Assembly (NCBI RefSeq): GCF_019649055.1
Contig: NW_026570263.1
Location: 248,001 to 312,000 of the forward strand
Source of the DNA: Paramacrobiotus metropolitanus
Taxonomy: Eukaryota; Tardigrada; Eutardigrada; Parachela; Macrobiotidae
DNA: 64,000 bases
Direction: 5' to 3'
In this document: positions 1 through 11,050 of the stretch, in pieces
Position numbering within the stretch: the first letter of the stretch is position 1
Layout of the letters: each line of letters opens with the position of its first letter
Translations under genes and position numbers: made by a program
The notes under the pieces: generated by a model
What the model was told of the DNA's origin: nothing
The model's database searches: none
Seen by the model: only the letters and a program-made list of their open reading frames with translations

Positions 1-658
1 TGTCAGAACCGCAAGGATTTAGCTCAAAAGCTATAGAGTTATGTAAAGCCGCACCTTGACCACGCCCTCAAGATTTCTGAGGTTGTCAGAGTGGACACCT
101 GAGAGAACCGTTCTTAGCCGGCTGTTTCCGTTCAGCGGCGTCGCCGCCCATTCCAGATAAATCGGCAAGATTCGGAGCCACCCAAAAGGCCACGCAATGT
201 GCAACCGTTTGGCTGCTTTCGCAGCATTTCGTATCATTTTGCTTTACGGTCCATTTTCCTGTGCGTCGTGAAAGTACAGTTGGTTTTGCATCGTTCTCGT
301 TTAAAACGTCTTATTTTGCAATACAAAATGGTTCTTTGTGATTAGCTGTATCTGTATTGCAGTACTAGCAATGCTAATGGATAGTTGTACCTTCGCGCTA
401 CAGATTAATCGCGGCTTGTGCCGTGACCGCCGATTCACTTACACATCGTAGAACATGAAGTTAATATTGCTTAAATTCGGTATGCCGCTAACAGTACATC
501 TTTGTTGGTAGTTCGGAAGCAGGCGCCATGTTGCGGTATCTGAGAGCGAGCAGGTCGGCGTATCGGGGCAAGTGCGAAATCGGAGTCGGTGCAGGCGGAC
601 CTCACCACCACGAGTTTCCGACATCCCTTCTATGCCCGACTGCCCCAAACAATACCGG
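1..658. other. Left flank without a recognised gene
   Basis: Nothing convincing is visible here. A GC-richer patch at about 40-230 has an open frame on the minus strand (68 codons) but no recognisable domain. Positions 440-658 lie just downstream of the recombinase ORF and could be the 3' terminal region of the DIRS-like element; I could not identify its terminal repeat. Confidence 0.4.
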
Positions 659-1636
659 CTACCCGCCGTGGTAGTGGTTGACTGCTACTGGGCCTTCATT
701 GCGGATGTAGCGTGCGTAGCAGCTGCTTTTCCATCTCCCAGCGCGTTGGATCAGGCGGTCTGGTACGTTGTTGCTAGCAGCGGTGGTCGCGGCGCCGATC
801 CGGAAACTGTGCGTGTTAATCCGGTGCTGATCCGGGTGCCCCTCTAAGAGACGGTGAAGTGAGGCCTCAACTGAACGCCTGGTAAGGAAGCGGCCGTCTT
901 GGTGAACGAAGAGAGGGCTCCTTCCAGCCGGCAACATGAACTGCGCATGGGCAAGGTACTTCCGGTAAGCCTGCACGGGACAGACCGAGCGGCCGGTCGC
1001 CGCCAGCGCTACGGTGCAGCCTTGCCCGGTTTGGTCGGTCTTGGTGATCTTAAGGCGCACGACGACTTGGTTCCCGCAGTCCGTCAAGTCTTCACGCATG
1101 AGAGTGTGCTGAGGGTCGTATCGGTTTTCCCGTGGGCTAGTCACTTCGCCGATACGTAAGAAACCGAAGTACAGCACGGTGAAGACGGCCCATAGCAGCG
1201 ACTGTTCGAACGGGGAGATTCCGATTCGGCGAAGGTTGTGTTTGAGACGCCGCAATATCTGCAGGGTTACAGGCTGGCGTGTGTCCGGGCGCGGGGCAGC
1301 CAGGCGTCGGTAGCCTTGCAGTGCCCGCACCACGAGGTCGTGATCTGTGGGTGGTTTTACGTCCGCTTCGCGATGGCGGTTGTGGATGCCGGCGAGGTAC
1401 ACAGTAACGGTCCGGAACGATTTCTTTATAGTGAACAAGTGAGCGACGTATTCGGCAACGGTGTCCGGTATTGCCGGCAGGCAGTTGACCGATCGGCGGT
1501 TACAGAACGCTGCAAACTGGTTGAATGCGGCGTCGTACGTCTTCCTTGTAGATTCGGAGACGTGGGCGCTTAGCAGCCGGTCGAGGTTGACTGTTCGCCG
1601 TACGTTTCCAGTAGCTGCGGGAAGATATCCGGGCAC
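659..1636 (-). CDS. Tyrosine recombinase (DIRS-like)
   Basis: A 325-residue ORF. It would cut and rejoin a circular cDNA intermediate to integrate the retrotransposon, so no target-site duplication is expected. The catalytic set is visible: Arg161 in FGFLRIGEV, His276-x-x-Arg279 in THSFRIGAA, Trp302 in the place of the second His, and a Tyr at 307 or 310 in SSCYARYIR. The N-terminal half has the SAM-like fold pattern of phage-type integrases (SESTRKTYDAAFNQF). It overlaps the upstream RNase H ORF by about 67 bases, usual for compact YR elements. The frame is intact, so this is the best preserved part of the element. Confidence 0.88.
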   Translation of the reverse strand: MPGYLPAATGNVRRTVNLDRLLSAHVSESTRKTYDAAFNQFAAFCNRRSVNCLPAIPDTVAEYVAHLFTIKKSFRTVTVYLAGIHNRHREADVKPPTDHDLVVRALQGYRRLAAPRPDTRQPVTLQILRRLKHNLRRIGISPFEQSLLWAVFTVLYFGFLRIGEVTSPRENRYDPQHTLMREDLTDCGNQVVVRLKITKTDQTGQGCTVALAATGRSVCPVQAYRKYLAHAQFMLPAGRSPLFVHQDGRFLTRRSVEASLHRLLEGHPDQHRINTHSFRIGAATTAASNNVPDRLIQRAGRWKSSCYARYIRNEGPVAVNHYHGG

Positions 1637-3365
1637 GGATCCGGTTGCTCCAGCGCTGATGGTGCGAGCGTTCGGAATCTGTGGTGCTGAAAACGAGACA
1701 AAGAGTCAGCGATCGCGTTGTTAATGCCGCGTATGTGCTTTAGCGAGAAGGTCATGTTAGCAGAGGCGGCTGCCGCCAGCATGCGACGCATGATATCTAG
1801 TACGCCGGTGTTGGCCGAACGCAGGTTTTCCCACGCCAGCGTGGCGCCTTCGTTGTCACAATGGAAGATCACTCGCTTTCCGTGCAGCCTCGAGCCCCAA
1901 ACAATTAAACTGAGAAGTATGGGGATCAGCTCTAAGTACTCGATGCACGGTTTTTGCAGAAGAATCCATTGCGGCCAGCGAAGTTGAAACCATGAGCCTT
2001 GGTAGAATGCCCGAGTCCTTGAGTACTTGAGGCATCTGTGTACAAGTTGAGTACGTCTGCTCGCGTCCAGTCCGGCTTAATGAAGGACGCCGTACCGTTC
2101 CAGGCAGGGAGAAACTCCCTCCACCATGCGAGGTCTTTGTGGAATTCGGCGTTGACAGCAATCGTTCTTTTGTTGCGGTTGTCCGCAAGGAGAGCGATCA
2201 TCCGACGAGTGAACAGCCGGCTTGCTGGGATGCACTTGGTTGCGAAAGTGAGAGTCTCGATCAGGCTTTCGAGCTGTTGTTTCGTGCAATGATCACGGCT
2301 GCTCCACTCTTTTAGTGCGTCTTCAATGTTTCGTCTCTTGTCGTCGGGCAGGCTGAGGATCTGACGGACCGAGTCCAGTTGAATGCCCAGGAACGTCAGC
2401 TGAGTCGCGGGCCCCTCAGTCTTGTCGTGCGCCAAGGGGACCCCAAGCTCACTGCACGTCCGGGTCATGGTGTCCATTAATGTGCTGCACTGGTTGCTTC
2501 CTGGTTTGCCCAGGAACAAGTAGTCGTCGACATAGTGAAGCATACTGTTGAGACCGGTTACGTCTGACACGATCCAGTGAATTGCACTGGCGAACTGCTC
2601 AAACACGTACGGAGACGCCCTGCATCCAAAAGGCAACACGACGTCAAAGAAAAACTCACCGTTCCACTGATACCCGAGGAGGTTCCACTCCGCCGGGCGC
2701 ACAGGAATCAGTCGGAAGGCGGCTTTTACGTCCATCTTCGCCATCAGCGCACCTCTCCCGAGTTCCGCCAAGATCGAGACAGCGTGGTCTACGGTGCAGT
2801 ACTCGAGCGGAAGCTGCGTGATGTCGATATAATCGTTCACGCTGTCACCGTGCGGCTGCGATAAATCCAGAATGTTCCGGATATTGCCGTCTTTCTTTAT
2901 GCGAGCGCCCAGGGCGTTGCAGACAAAGTGTGGCAGCGGTGGGGTAGCGAATGGTCCGATTGTATGACCGGCATCGACTTCTTTGCGTATGCTGGCGGTC
3001 ACTGCGTGATGATTTTCGCGAGCACTGGCGGCATTCGGTGTTGACCGCGATTTCTGGGGTCCATCATGATAGACTGTGCAACCGTCAGTAAGTGAATTAG
3101 AAATGAATAGGCTTAACGAGGGGTCCGGATGGCGGGCGAGCAGTCTAGCGAAGGCGTCGGCTCGAAGCGGCGTCGTGGCTCTTGCCGGCACCGTCGCCCA
3201 CCTACTTTTCGAGTTTTGGACAGGTAGCCGTGCGGTGCTTGCGGTCCCCGCAGCTGGCGCATGCGTGGACTCTACCGGCACGACACGGTGTTTGGCAGTT
3301 ACCATAGCTGTAATTCCGGCAGATTTCCCCGTCTGCGGCGGGTGCCTGACGAAAGGGCAACCCAT
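1570..3365 (-). pseudogene. Reverse transcriptase and RNase H of the DIRS-like element, frameshifted
   Basis: The first frame (3365 to 1932, 477 codons) has the RT core: KMDVKAAFR (Asp212), LPFGCRASP (244-252) and the catalytic YVDD box (278-281). RNase H begins with LYTDASS near residue 447. The frame then shifts by one base near position 1975, and RNase H continues in another frame (CDNEGATLAW, then ADSLSRF) down to 1570, where it overlaps the recombinase. The single shift could be a mutation, an assembly error or programmed frameshifting; no slippery heptamer was evident. It should make the cDNA of the element from its RNA. Confidence 0.85.
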
Positions 3366-4536
3366 ATCCGGGCTGGCCTTTCCTGGGCGCGGAGCAGTTG
3401 CTTATGTAGTGGCCAACTTCTCCGCAGTTCCGGCATCGCTCGTCTGCCCGTCTTTCATGGCGTGGTTTGTCGTCCTTCTCCAGTTTCCCAACAAACTCGC
3501 CGGCGTTACCCGCTGCATTTTGAATGCAGTCGATATAGGTGTCATCGTGTTGGTGTGTCCATTGGTCAAAATCAAAAGGGTGACCCATCATGTGCGCGCG
3601 GAACTGACGATTATACTCGAGCCAGTTGGCGGTCGGAACCCCACGGTCGACGTATGATGCAATCAGATCCATGTACTTAAAGAACCGGGGGCCCAGATCG
3701 GGAGCAACATGAGAGCGGTAGCTGGCGAAAACCGTGAATGCACGCACCCACGATGAGTAGGAGTCAATCCTCACTTTCCCGTCTTCTGGCTTGATAGTAA
3801 CCTTTCCGTTGACAAACACCATCTTTGAGTCCAGCTTCTTCGGCTTTTCGACGCAGTTCTTAGGGAGCAGCAAATCGAGGTCCACGTATTCGGTGAGATC
3901 TAGAAGCTTTTTCTGCAGTTTCTTGGAAACCGAGCGAAAATAGGGGGGAAATGGACCTGGGCGGCTAGTGGATGGCATGGGTCCCAGACGACTGAACACG
4001 TCGGCGCGGCCCCCGAGGCGGTTGTCAGCGAAACGTAGCGGGGACCCATCCGACGATTCGTTGCTAAGGGAAGAGTGGGAGCGGCTTCGCTTACCTCTTT
4101 TCGGTTCGCGCTTCCGTTTACGGGTAACCTCCACGGCGTGGTTCCCGGATTGGTGTACGATTCGGCCGAGATCGTCGCCGATCTGGATTTGCAGCTGCGG
4201 TGGCGGCGGCGGCGGCGGCGGCGGCGGCACCGATGGGCCTGGCGGCGAGGTTGTCGATGGCCCCGGTGGCGGGGGCGCTGGTAAGCCTGGCGCCGGGTCT
4301 GATGTTGGAGGTAAGACCTGCCGCTCCATGATCGTGATCAGTTTATCGATTTGCTCTTGCTGCTTCTTTTGCTGCTGCACCACTGTCTGAAGCGTGGGCT
4401 CTGGGACCTCCGTGGCGGTGGGTTCGAGGACAGCCGCGGCGGGAGGATTTTTAGTCGAAACAGTCCGCTTTGCTCTTGTCTGTGGTGTCTATGATGCTGC
4501 CGCGGCCTGTCGTGCGTTTTCGCTTCTTTTAGTCAT
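3202..4536 (-). pseudogene. Gag-like ORF with two zinc knuckles and an early stop
   Basis: The protein would form the RNA-binding particle of the retrotransposon. The 393-codon open part begins with a Gln/Lys-rich coil and a Pro-rich stretch (a run of ten prolines, DNA about 4196-4230), followed by a basic region. It ends with a CCHC knuckle (CRNCGEVGHYISNC) and a further Cys/His cluster (CASCGDRKHRTATC). The likely ATG is at 4536, but an in-frame TAG lies at 4489-4491, 15 codons later; the frame is open again right after it. Translation might start downstream at a non-ATG or later codon, or the copy is dead. Confidence 0.8.
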
Positions 4537-4539
4537 GTT

Positions 4540-5190
4540 GGAGGACTTTCGGAAAACTGGGAAGAGTAAAAAACGAGAGGATAGAGGCAGAGTCCTTCAA
4601 TATGGATGACTCGTGCGGCGATGGAACTGCTCACTGTGCAGATCTATGGCTCAAGAAGGTACGTGAGGCTGGAAAACAGACGGAAATTTACAGATTGTGA
4701 AGAGTTTTTAAACATCTAAACGTCAACGATTAACACAAGAGAGCTCAAATGACAAATCTGGAATGATTCAGGCAGTTGAGAGTTAAAGAAAACTGTCAGA
4801 CGTTACGGAACTACATAGCGCCCGTGTGCAAACAGGCAGAGCGGAAACAAAATAGGTCAAGCAGACGGCAGCGACGTCTGGAAGAGCTGGGCGGCCAAAC
4901 AGCGGCCACCTGGAATTTAACATCAATTAGCGCGCAAATTGTCCTATTGTTTTTTAATCATTTAATAAGCTTTGTTATGGTGCATCTCACCAAAAAGCGA
5001 CGATTGAATACGCAAAAGGTCATCTTCCATCTACCTAGCGCATACGTTTTTTCGATAATAAAGACAGTCTTGTGGCGTTGTAGTGGTTCTTCCACCTAGC
5101 AGACGTTGCCGAGTTAAAGGCTGGCCACAAGGGCCCAGTGCCCCGACCCATGTAGCTGGCCGCAAGGGTGGGCGGACCAAAGTTTCGCAA
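4540..5190. other. Region upstream of the DIRS-like gag; no gene seen
   Basis: This should contain the 5' untranslated region and the terminal repeat of the element, but no repeat matching the other side was found. Short open frames here have no recognisable content. Confidence 0.3.
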
Positions 5191-5574
5191 TTAGCGGCCG
5201 CCGAGACGTTTACCAAAGCTGGAGAGGCAGTCGCCGGCGAAGGAGATGATGCTGGCGGCAAGGGTCAGTCCGGTGCGGCTCGTCAGATGCCCCGCAAATC
5301 CGTCGGTGTCGGTGTTGTTGACAATGAGCGCCGCCTGCGCCACGATGTCGGCCATGTGCTGGTAGGATTTGCCCTTGCTCTGGATGTCCGCCTGCATTTG
5401 CTGCGCGATAGCCACGATCTGCTTGGCCTTGTCGATCGTCACCTGCGTGTCCGTCTGCGCGTAACCTGCATCACGGTGAAACCGTAAATCAAGGCAGACG
5501 TTACATTTTTTTTAATGTGCCTAGGACTTACCAATGCATACAGCCACCAACACAAGCACGACCAGCTTCTCCAT
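5191..5574 (-). CDS. Small secreted protein, two exons, 105 residues
   Basis: Exon 1 is 5574 to 5532 and starts MEKLVVLVLVAVCIG, a textbook signal peptide; it ends in a phase-1 donor (GTAAGT). Exon 2 is 5465 to 5191, after an acceptor reading GATGCAG. The joined length is 318 bases, a clean 105 codons plus stop. The mature part is Gln/Lys-rich and probably helical (DKAKQIVAIAQQMQADIQSKG), then Ala/Ile-rich with one Cys (AGDCLSSFGKRLGGR). I recognise no family. The spliced model is well supported by the signal peptide and canonical splice sites; the function is unknown. Confidence 0.7.
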
Positions 5575-5599
5575 GGCGAAAGGGTACGGTTTTACGCTG

Positions 5600-6603
5600 A
5601 GTTGATAAAATAGCACCGTAAAAAACAATTATGAGAGAAACATAGAATAAGAAAAGCGTTTTTTGCAAGATTCTCGTCCATTGCGCTGAATCTACGCCCA
5701 CAACACCGGAAACGCTAACAAGCAGCGAGAGTTCACTGGCACAAGGTGATTTTGATGGCTAGCGCTGCGACAGTCAATCGGCGTTTTTTTGACGAAACTA
5801 ATGAACAAAAAAAACAACATTTAGCCGGCAGCTATCAGCGGTCTTTGGCCCCGCTTGCACAATGTGTTTTTTATCTATATTTGTTTCTTGATGTTCATGC
5901 GGAAGTGACAGTGCATGTCCGACGGAAATACGAATACTGTACGCGGCTGAATAAAATGGCGCAGAAGAACGACCCCGCTTTTAGGCACTCTGCTGCGCAT
6001 TTCGTACATCGTCATTTTATACGACGGCGCAAACCAGAATGGAACTGATGTTCTAAAGAAGCAATACGTCAAAATTGCCGACGACTGGTTCATTGGCTTA
6101 TTTTTTACTCGTATTAATTATTTTTCCCTGAATATAAGTGTATATAAGAAGGCAGCTTTGCGGTTTAACATCATGCTGATGTCGTCCTCAGTTTCTTATT
6201 AAACGCCGAGTCATTCTTCAGCTGCAGAAAATTAGTGTTTACGTAAACAAACACGCCTGATCAACTGCATCTCCGCTGCACAATCGAAAGCGCGTGTGAT
6301 TATCGTAGAAACCCGTCAAATTGTTTATTTCTGCTAGAAATACACCAAGAAACGTTCTAAGCTTTGTGAACGTTTCCGGTAAACAATAAAAGCTGATGCT
6401 GTGCGTAATTTCCCCGAAGCGACATAGTTTCCGCCAAAACAGCCGTGTAACGAACGTCCTGTATCGCTTAATCGGAGAAACAGTATAAAGGGTTTCTTGG
6501 CTTTACCGGAAAACGACATTTAATGTTGACAACAGCAAAGATTTCTTTAACGGTAAACATACTCAAGGCTGTTTACTGTACTACATACATTCTACCGCAA
6601 CCG
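5600..6603. other. Intergenic, upstream of the dioxygenase gene
   Basis: AT-rich with no gene seen apart from a possible TATA box (given separately). The open frames in this stretch have no domain content. Confidence 0.4.
6141..6148 (+). promoter_or_regulatory. Possible TATA box upstream of the dioxygenase gene
   Basis: TATATAAG lies about 460 bases upstream of the dioxygenase ATG. It would imply a transcription start near 6170-6180 and a long or spliced 5' untranslated region. The motif alone is weak evidence. Confidence 0.3.
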
Positions 6604-8238
6604 ATGGCTTTGCATCCCGCTCAGAAAAACGACGTTGCGGATAGAGCCGCAAAAACGGATAGAATCTGTATTCTGCATCACACCGGTGACCGCTCGATTA
6701 ATAATAAGGAAGATGGCCAGTGTCCGTTTGGCAGGAATGGATCGGTAACGAACGGCATCGTAGGGCGTGATTACGGGGAATATCTGCGGCTGGATTCACT
6801 CTTATCGAATGTGGATATGATGAGCGCCCGCTATCTGCCAGAGCCGGTACATGACGAACATCTGTTTATTAGTAAGTGCGTAAACAACCATTATTCTAGC
6901 AGTACGTAATGACAACGTAATACATGCTTGTTTGCTGTGCAGAGAGGTCACAAATTTGTGACCAAAGAAAAGGCTTTACGGTTTCTTTTTTCAGCCACCC
7001 ATCAGACGCAAGAAATGTGGTTCAAGCAGATCCTTTTTGAAATTGACTCAATACGCGACACTTTCCCGGAGAGGGATTCTCTGGATGATCGACAATGCAC
7101 CACTATATCGCAGCGCCTCCACCGGATCTCCGTCATCTGGAACGTGCTAATCGAACACTTCACCATCCTCCAAACCATGCAGCCTGTGGACTTCATGCGC
7201 TTTCGCCACCTTTTGGCACCCGGCAGCGGGTTCCAGAGCCTACAGGTATCCGCTTATAACCACCCATCTTTTTATACCAAAACTCGTCAGAACTGTACGT
7301 GTCAACCGTACGTAACGGAGAATATAACATGGTATATTGTACTTTGGCTTTAATTTCAAAGTTTCCAATCCTGGATCTCCTTTTCTTGTTTCGAAGAATG
7401 GCCTCGGCATTCTTAGGTTTTTTCTTAAAACCAGGGACCCACTAAGAACTTTATTCTAGTTTCGGCTGATCGAATGCAAACTCGGTTTGACCATGAAGCA
7501 GCGCGGCAACCCAACAGCGGTGTGCGGCGCATTCTCTCCGCCTATGCAAAGTACTCTCACGAAAGCCATTTCGGAACCGAGCGTGCTCGATCTGGTCAAC
7601 CAGTGGCTGGACAACATGGACACCGCGGACTTCGCAGCGCAGTACACCGAAGCCGTGCGCGAGTATTTATCCGACGAGCAACAACAGTTTGACCAGGAGC
7701 CGGATGCACACCGGCGCGAAATGCTAAGCAGAAACTTGGCGCAACAGAAACAAGTATTCGAAGTTGTTTTGGATCGGAGCAAGTACGAAGAAGAAGTCCA
7801 GACGAAGAAGCGACGAATGAGTTATAACGCCTTCATGTCAGCGCTCAAGATCACATTCTACCGAACCGAGCAGCGCTTCCAATCGGCTTACGCCATCTTA
7901 ACCGTAATATGCCGACTGCTTTTCTGCGCTAACGGTTTTCTGATTGGACGGTTTTCTTGCAGGCGCTCGTGGACATCGATAGCGCCATGAGCAAGTGGCG
8001 GTTTGCGCATATTACAACCGCCCAACGGATGCTGGGCAGCAAGAGCGGACCGTACTCCTCCGGTTACCTCTATCTGCGCTCGACCATCGGTGACCGCTAC
8101 AAGATTTTTCTGGATCTGATCAACGTCTCGTCGCATCTGCTGCCCGAACCGTATATTCCGCCTCTGAGCTTTCACCGAAATGGGACACTTTTCCCGCGAC
8201 CAGTGAACGACGTTCTCTTAGCCGGCAAACAAATCTAG
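6604..8238 (+). CDS. Tryptophan 2,3-dioxygenase, four exons
   Basis: This heme enzyme opens the indole ring of L-tryptophan to N-formylkynurenine, the first step of the kynurenine pathway, in the cytosol as a tetramer. Exons are 6604-6871, 6995-7245, 7460-7903 and 7963-8238; every junction is GT-AG and the sum is 413 codons including the stop, close to the usual length near 400. Family hallmarks are YGEYLRLDSLL, HDEHLFI (with the active-site His), THQTQEMWFKQ, GSGFQSLQ then FRLIECKLGL, and SSGYLYLRSTIGDRYKIFLDL. The exon 2 acceptor at 6994 was chosen because it joins HDEHLFI directly to THQ, as in the family; an earlier AG would insert about 16 residues. The substrate loop, normally GTGGSSG, reads GPYSSG here, one residue shorter and without the Thr. 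Confidence 0.93.
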
Positions 8239-8379
8239 TGCCGCCTGTGTATGCTCGTACCGGAAGAGAAAGCGTCAAATAACTGTTCGTGTTTGCTTTT
8301 CTAGAAAGCCAAGTGCTCTTTGTCTGGTGCCAGCATGGTACAGTAGCTTCTTAACCAATGTTGCACCATTTTGTTTGCC

Positions 8380-8385
8380 AATAAA
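8380..8385 (+). terminator. Poly(A) signal of the dioxygenase gene
   Basis: AATAAA about 140 bases downstream of the stop codon, a normal distance for an animal 3' end. Confidence 0.55.
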
Positions 8386-8489
8386 ATCTCTGCAAATGAC
8401 ATAATCCACCGACCCCGGCTGAATTTCAGTTAGCCGTTAAGAAAGCTTATTTACTGCATTCTACTGCTCTCATTAAATTTTCGAAATGG

Positions 8490-9727
8490 CTATGCGCGCC
8501 GACAAACCGGGCGCATAGAATTAAGCTGTGCGCCCCGAGTGTTCGGGCGCACAGAATTTGGCTTTGCGCCCCGAATGAAATTTTTACGGCAAAACCAGCT
8601 AAGACGCGTAATTAATGATTAAGCTTTGTTTAAGCATCGGATGAAGACACTAGCACCGGAACACGGGTCACCGGTGCAACCGGCCCCGTCGTCCTGGCTG
8701 AAGAAACCCCTCGTCTCCTCGCACAAGAGGGTGGGAGGGAGGGAAGAAGGATCTGATACGGAGTAAATGTAGATCAGCTTTACTTCGACAGCAACTAAGA
8801 TGTACTAAACACAAATGTGCAATCTCTATCCAACATCGTCAAACAGCGTTGCATTACTTCCCTTTAATCAGAGTATCATACTGCGCAGTATCGGGGTGTG
8901 CATCCCGATTCCCAACGACACACCCTAATGGCTTTTCTCGACGGGACACTGGCCAGCAAGTCGTCCAGCCTTGTAACCACCTCCGCTGCGTTAACCGACC
9001 GGAATTAGCCTTGCTGTTTTGCTACATTTTACGAGAGTTCTGCTAATTCTATTTTGCTACAGTTTTTTGCAAGGGGTGGACTTCGGTGCCATCCTAGATG
9101 ACCTCTGACAACAGATGTTTTGGGCAACCTCTTCAACAAACCAGGCGATAAAAAGGCAATACACAAAACGAAAATTTAACTATTATGGGTTCTCATATTC
9201 TGCAGTTCTCTCTCAACTTCTGTTCTCCTGCAACCAACCTTAAGGGTTAATCGAGTAAAAAAATTAAGTAAAAACCATCAACTACCGGTTTGCGTTAACG
9301 CAAATAAATTCACAGGTTGAGGCATATGTAAACTGTGGTCCTCGTATATGTGGGAATAGTACCGCTACTTCAGGACTGACACAATAAACTAGCAACTTTC
9401 CTATTATTTCTCCAGATTCTTTTCTGAAAAGCGCATATTACTTATATGAGTTACAGCTTTTGTGTGTTCTGGCATTAAGATACCTCATCAAACAATACAG
9501 CGTAATAATTCGACAGGAACAGGACATTTGACTATACAACAGGAAAAGTGAGTGGTTAAATAAGTAAGAAAAGAAGCCAAATACATAAAGTATAAAACCT
9601 TCGGAAAAAACATCAAATCGCCGATATTTCTGCGCCCGGAAATTCGGGGCGCAAAGCCAAATTCTGTGCGCCCGGACATCGGGGCGCACAGCTAAATTCT
9701 ATGCGCCCGGTTTGTCGGGGCGCATAG
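8490..9727. mobile_element. Inverted-repeat DNA element (about 1.24 kb) with palindromic ends
   Basis: The ends are inverted copies of about 95 bases (8490-8585 and about 9630-9727). Each end is itself three tandem palindromes built from a GCGCCCCGA...TCGGGCGC unit separated by AT-rich spacers (for example TATGCGC...GCGCATA). The interior is AT-rich with no transposase, so this would be a non-autonomous element. I could not see a target-site duplication in the flanks. Confidence 0.7.
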
Positions 9728-9769
9728 CAGTCACCTTAAATTGTATGGTTTTACTGTTTTTCGGATGTG

Positions 9770-10590
9770 TCTTTCTGGGCACCCGCAACGTGGTCGGTAC
9801 GAGCGTACATTTTTATAAAAATTATTGCGCTCATAGGTTTATATCGTCTGGATCCGTTTTTCCGCGGTTACCCGGAACATCAACGCGTGGAAAACGGTCC
9901 CCTTATCGGCGTCAGTTACACCATCCTGACGCTGGACTCGACCCACGCCGCGCTTTCGCTAGTAACCGCCACCGGAGAGAGGAATCCTACCGGCTCTTTC
10001 GAGTCCAACGGCTTACAAGCACAGGTGGAGTTCACGGTGCCGACGGTGTCTTCCGGATAAAGGTCATCGAGACGGTCAACCGCACAGCGTACCACCGCCT
10101 TACCGACATGATTCGGCCGACGCGGGCCAACGTCACCGCCGACTTTCCGCGCCCGGTGGAAGAGCAGGTGACTACCCGGGTACACATGATATTCGGGGGA
10201 AGTACCAGCGTTAGAATACCGGCATGGGACACCCTCGGATTCATGGACAGACCCGGCACTGATCTTGTCAACGTAACGCTGCCATACGATGGCGGCGTGG
10301 GCACCCCCCACCAGCTTCCGTACCCGCTGGGCGTCAAGTGAGCGCGAACTACATGGTGTTCGCCGTCGGCGACAACCCCGCTGGTCCGGGTGCCCACCCG
10401 GGGAACAACGTGATGCGTCCCATGGTTCTGACCCGGGCGTCGCTCCCACGCTGCCGCAGTGCACCGCCGACTACACCTCCTATGCTCGATGCTCGAAGGG
10501 TTACCTGTGCGTCCGCGGCACCTGGGACGCGGTCCTAGAATTCACAAACGAACAACGAACATCCTTACAAAACAACATACAGGTATATTT
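9770..10590 (+). pseudogene. Degenerate partial copy of the vWA/VWA7-like gene
   Basis: Three frames together match the C-terminal half of the two full genes at 12.6 and 15.7 kb: WSVRAYI and GLYRLDPFFRGYPEHQRVENGP (split here), then RIKVIETVNRTAYHRLTDMIRP, then a block ending in CTADYTSYARCSKG. Frame changes occur near 10055, 10340 and 10440. The N-terminal half, including the vWA domain, is missing, and the copy begins about 40 bases from the inverted-repeat element, which may have removed or displaced it. Confidence 0.8.
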
Positions 10591-10906
10591 TCATCACGCT
10601 TAAACTGCCAGTTTGTTTACTGCTTTTTGCTACAACACTCTCTTTCTGTTCTAATCGCAGTGTGCATTGTACGATAACGTATCAGTGCGCCGTTATCTTC
10701 TTTAGTAACTAATGCCGGATCTGTTTTTGCAGCTTTTCATTGTGTAATTATGCGTATAATTATCTGAGATCATCACCGCAAATACCGTTTTTGTTGTTTT
10801 GGTGGCTCTGACCAATAAAAAACATTGTATCCCGGATACCGATATCACCTATTGACATCGAATTCCTACTTCAGCAGCTGTAGTTCTGTTACCCAAACGT
10901 TGGCAA

Positions 10907-10913
10907 TATATAA
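10907..10913 (+). promoter_or_regulatory. Possible TATA box of the small membrane protein gene
   Basis: TATATAA about 140 bases before the ATG at 11051. This would place the start of transcription near 10940, a plausible short 5' untranslated region. Confidence 0.4.
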
Positions 10914-11050
10914 CGCGCGACAAAACGCTGCTTCGAACATCCTGAACGTTTAGTTGCCACAAAGTTACCAGGTTTCTAGAAGCTGTTGGTTTGTTCTGGA
11001 TTAATGGCACAACACTTCAGGCAACCGAATACTTTTTATGTGTCGCTAGA

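Larger units (their letters stand above)
659..4536 (-). mobile_element. DIRS-like tyrosine-recombinase retrotransposon, damaged
   Basis: Reading on the minus strand the order is gag (4536 to 3202), reverse transcriptase/RNase H (3365 to 1570) and tyrosine recombinase (1636 to 659), with overlapping ORFs. This order, with a tyrosine recombinase instead of a DDE integrase and with no protease seen, defines the DIRS/Ngaro/PAT group. Termini (inverted or split direct repeats) were not found, so the boundaries are those of the coding part only. Two breaks, a stop near the gag start and a frameshift inside RNase H, argue that this copy is no longer autonomous. Element-level identification is confident; the subgroup (DIRS against Ngaro) is inferred only. 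Confidence 0.88.

Noticed and set aside
4190-4300. Gly/Arg-rich ORFs on the plus strand over the GGC run
   Set aside because: They are antisense readings of the poly-Pro stretch in the gag ORF.
6930-6994. Earlier acceptor for exon 2 of the dioxygenase (TGTGCAG at about 6940)
   Set aside because: It would insert about 16 residues between HDEHLFI and THQ, which are contiguous in the family; the TTTTTTCAG acceptor at 6994 restores the usual spacing.
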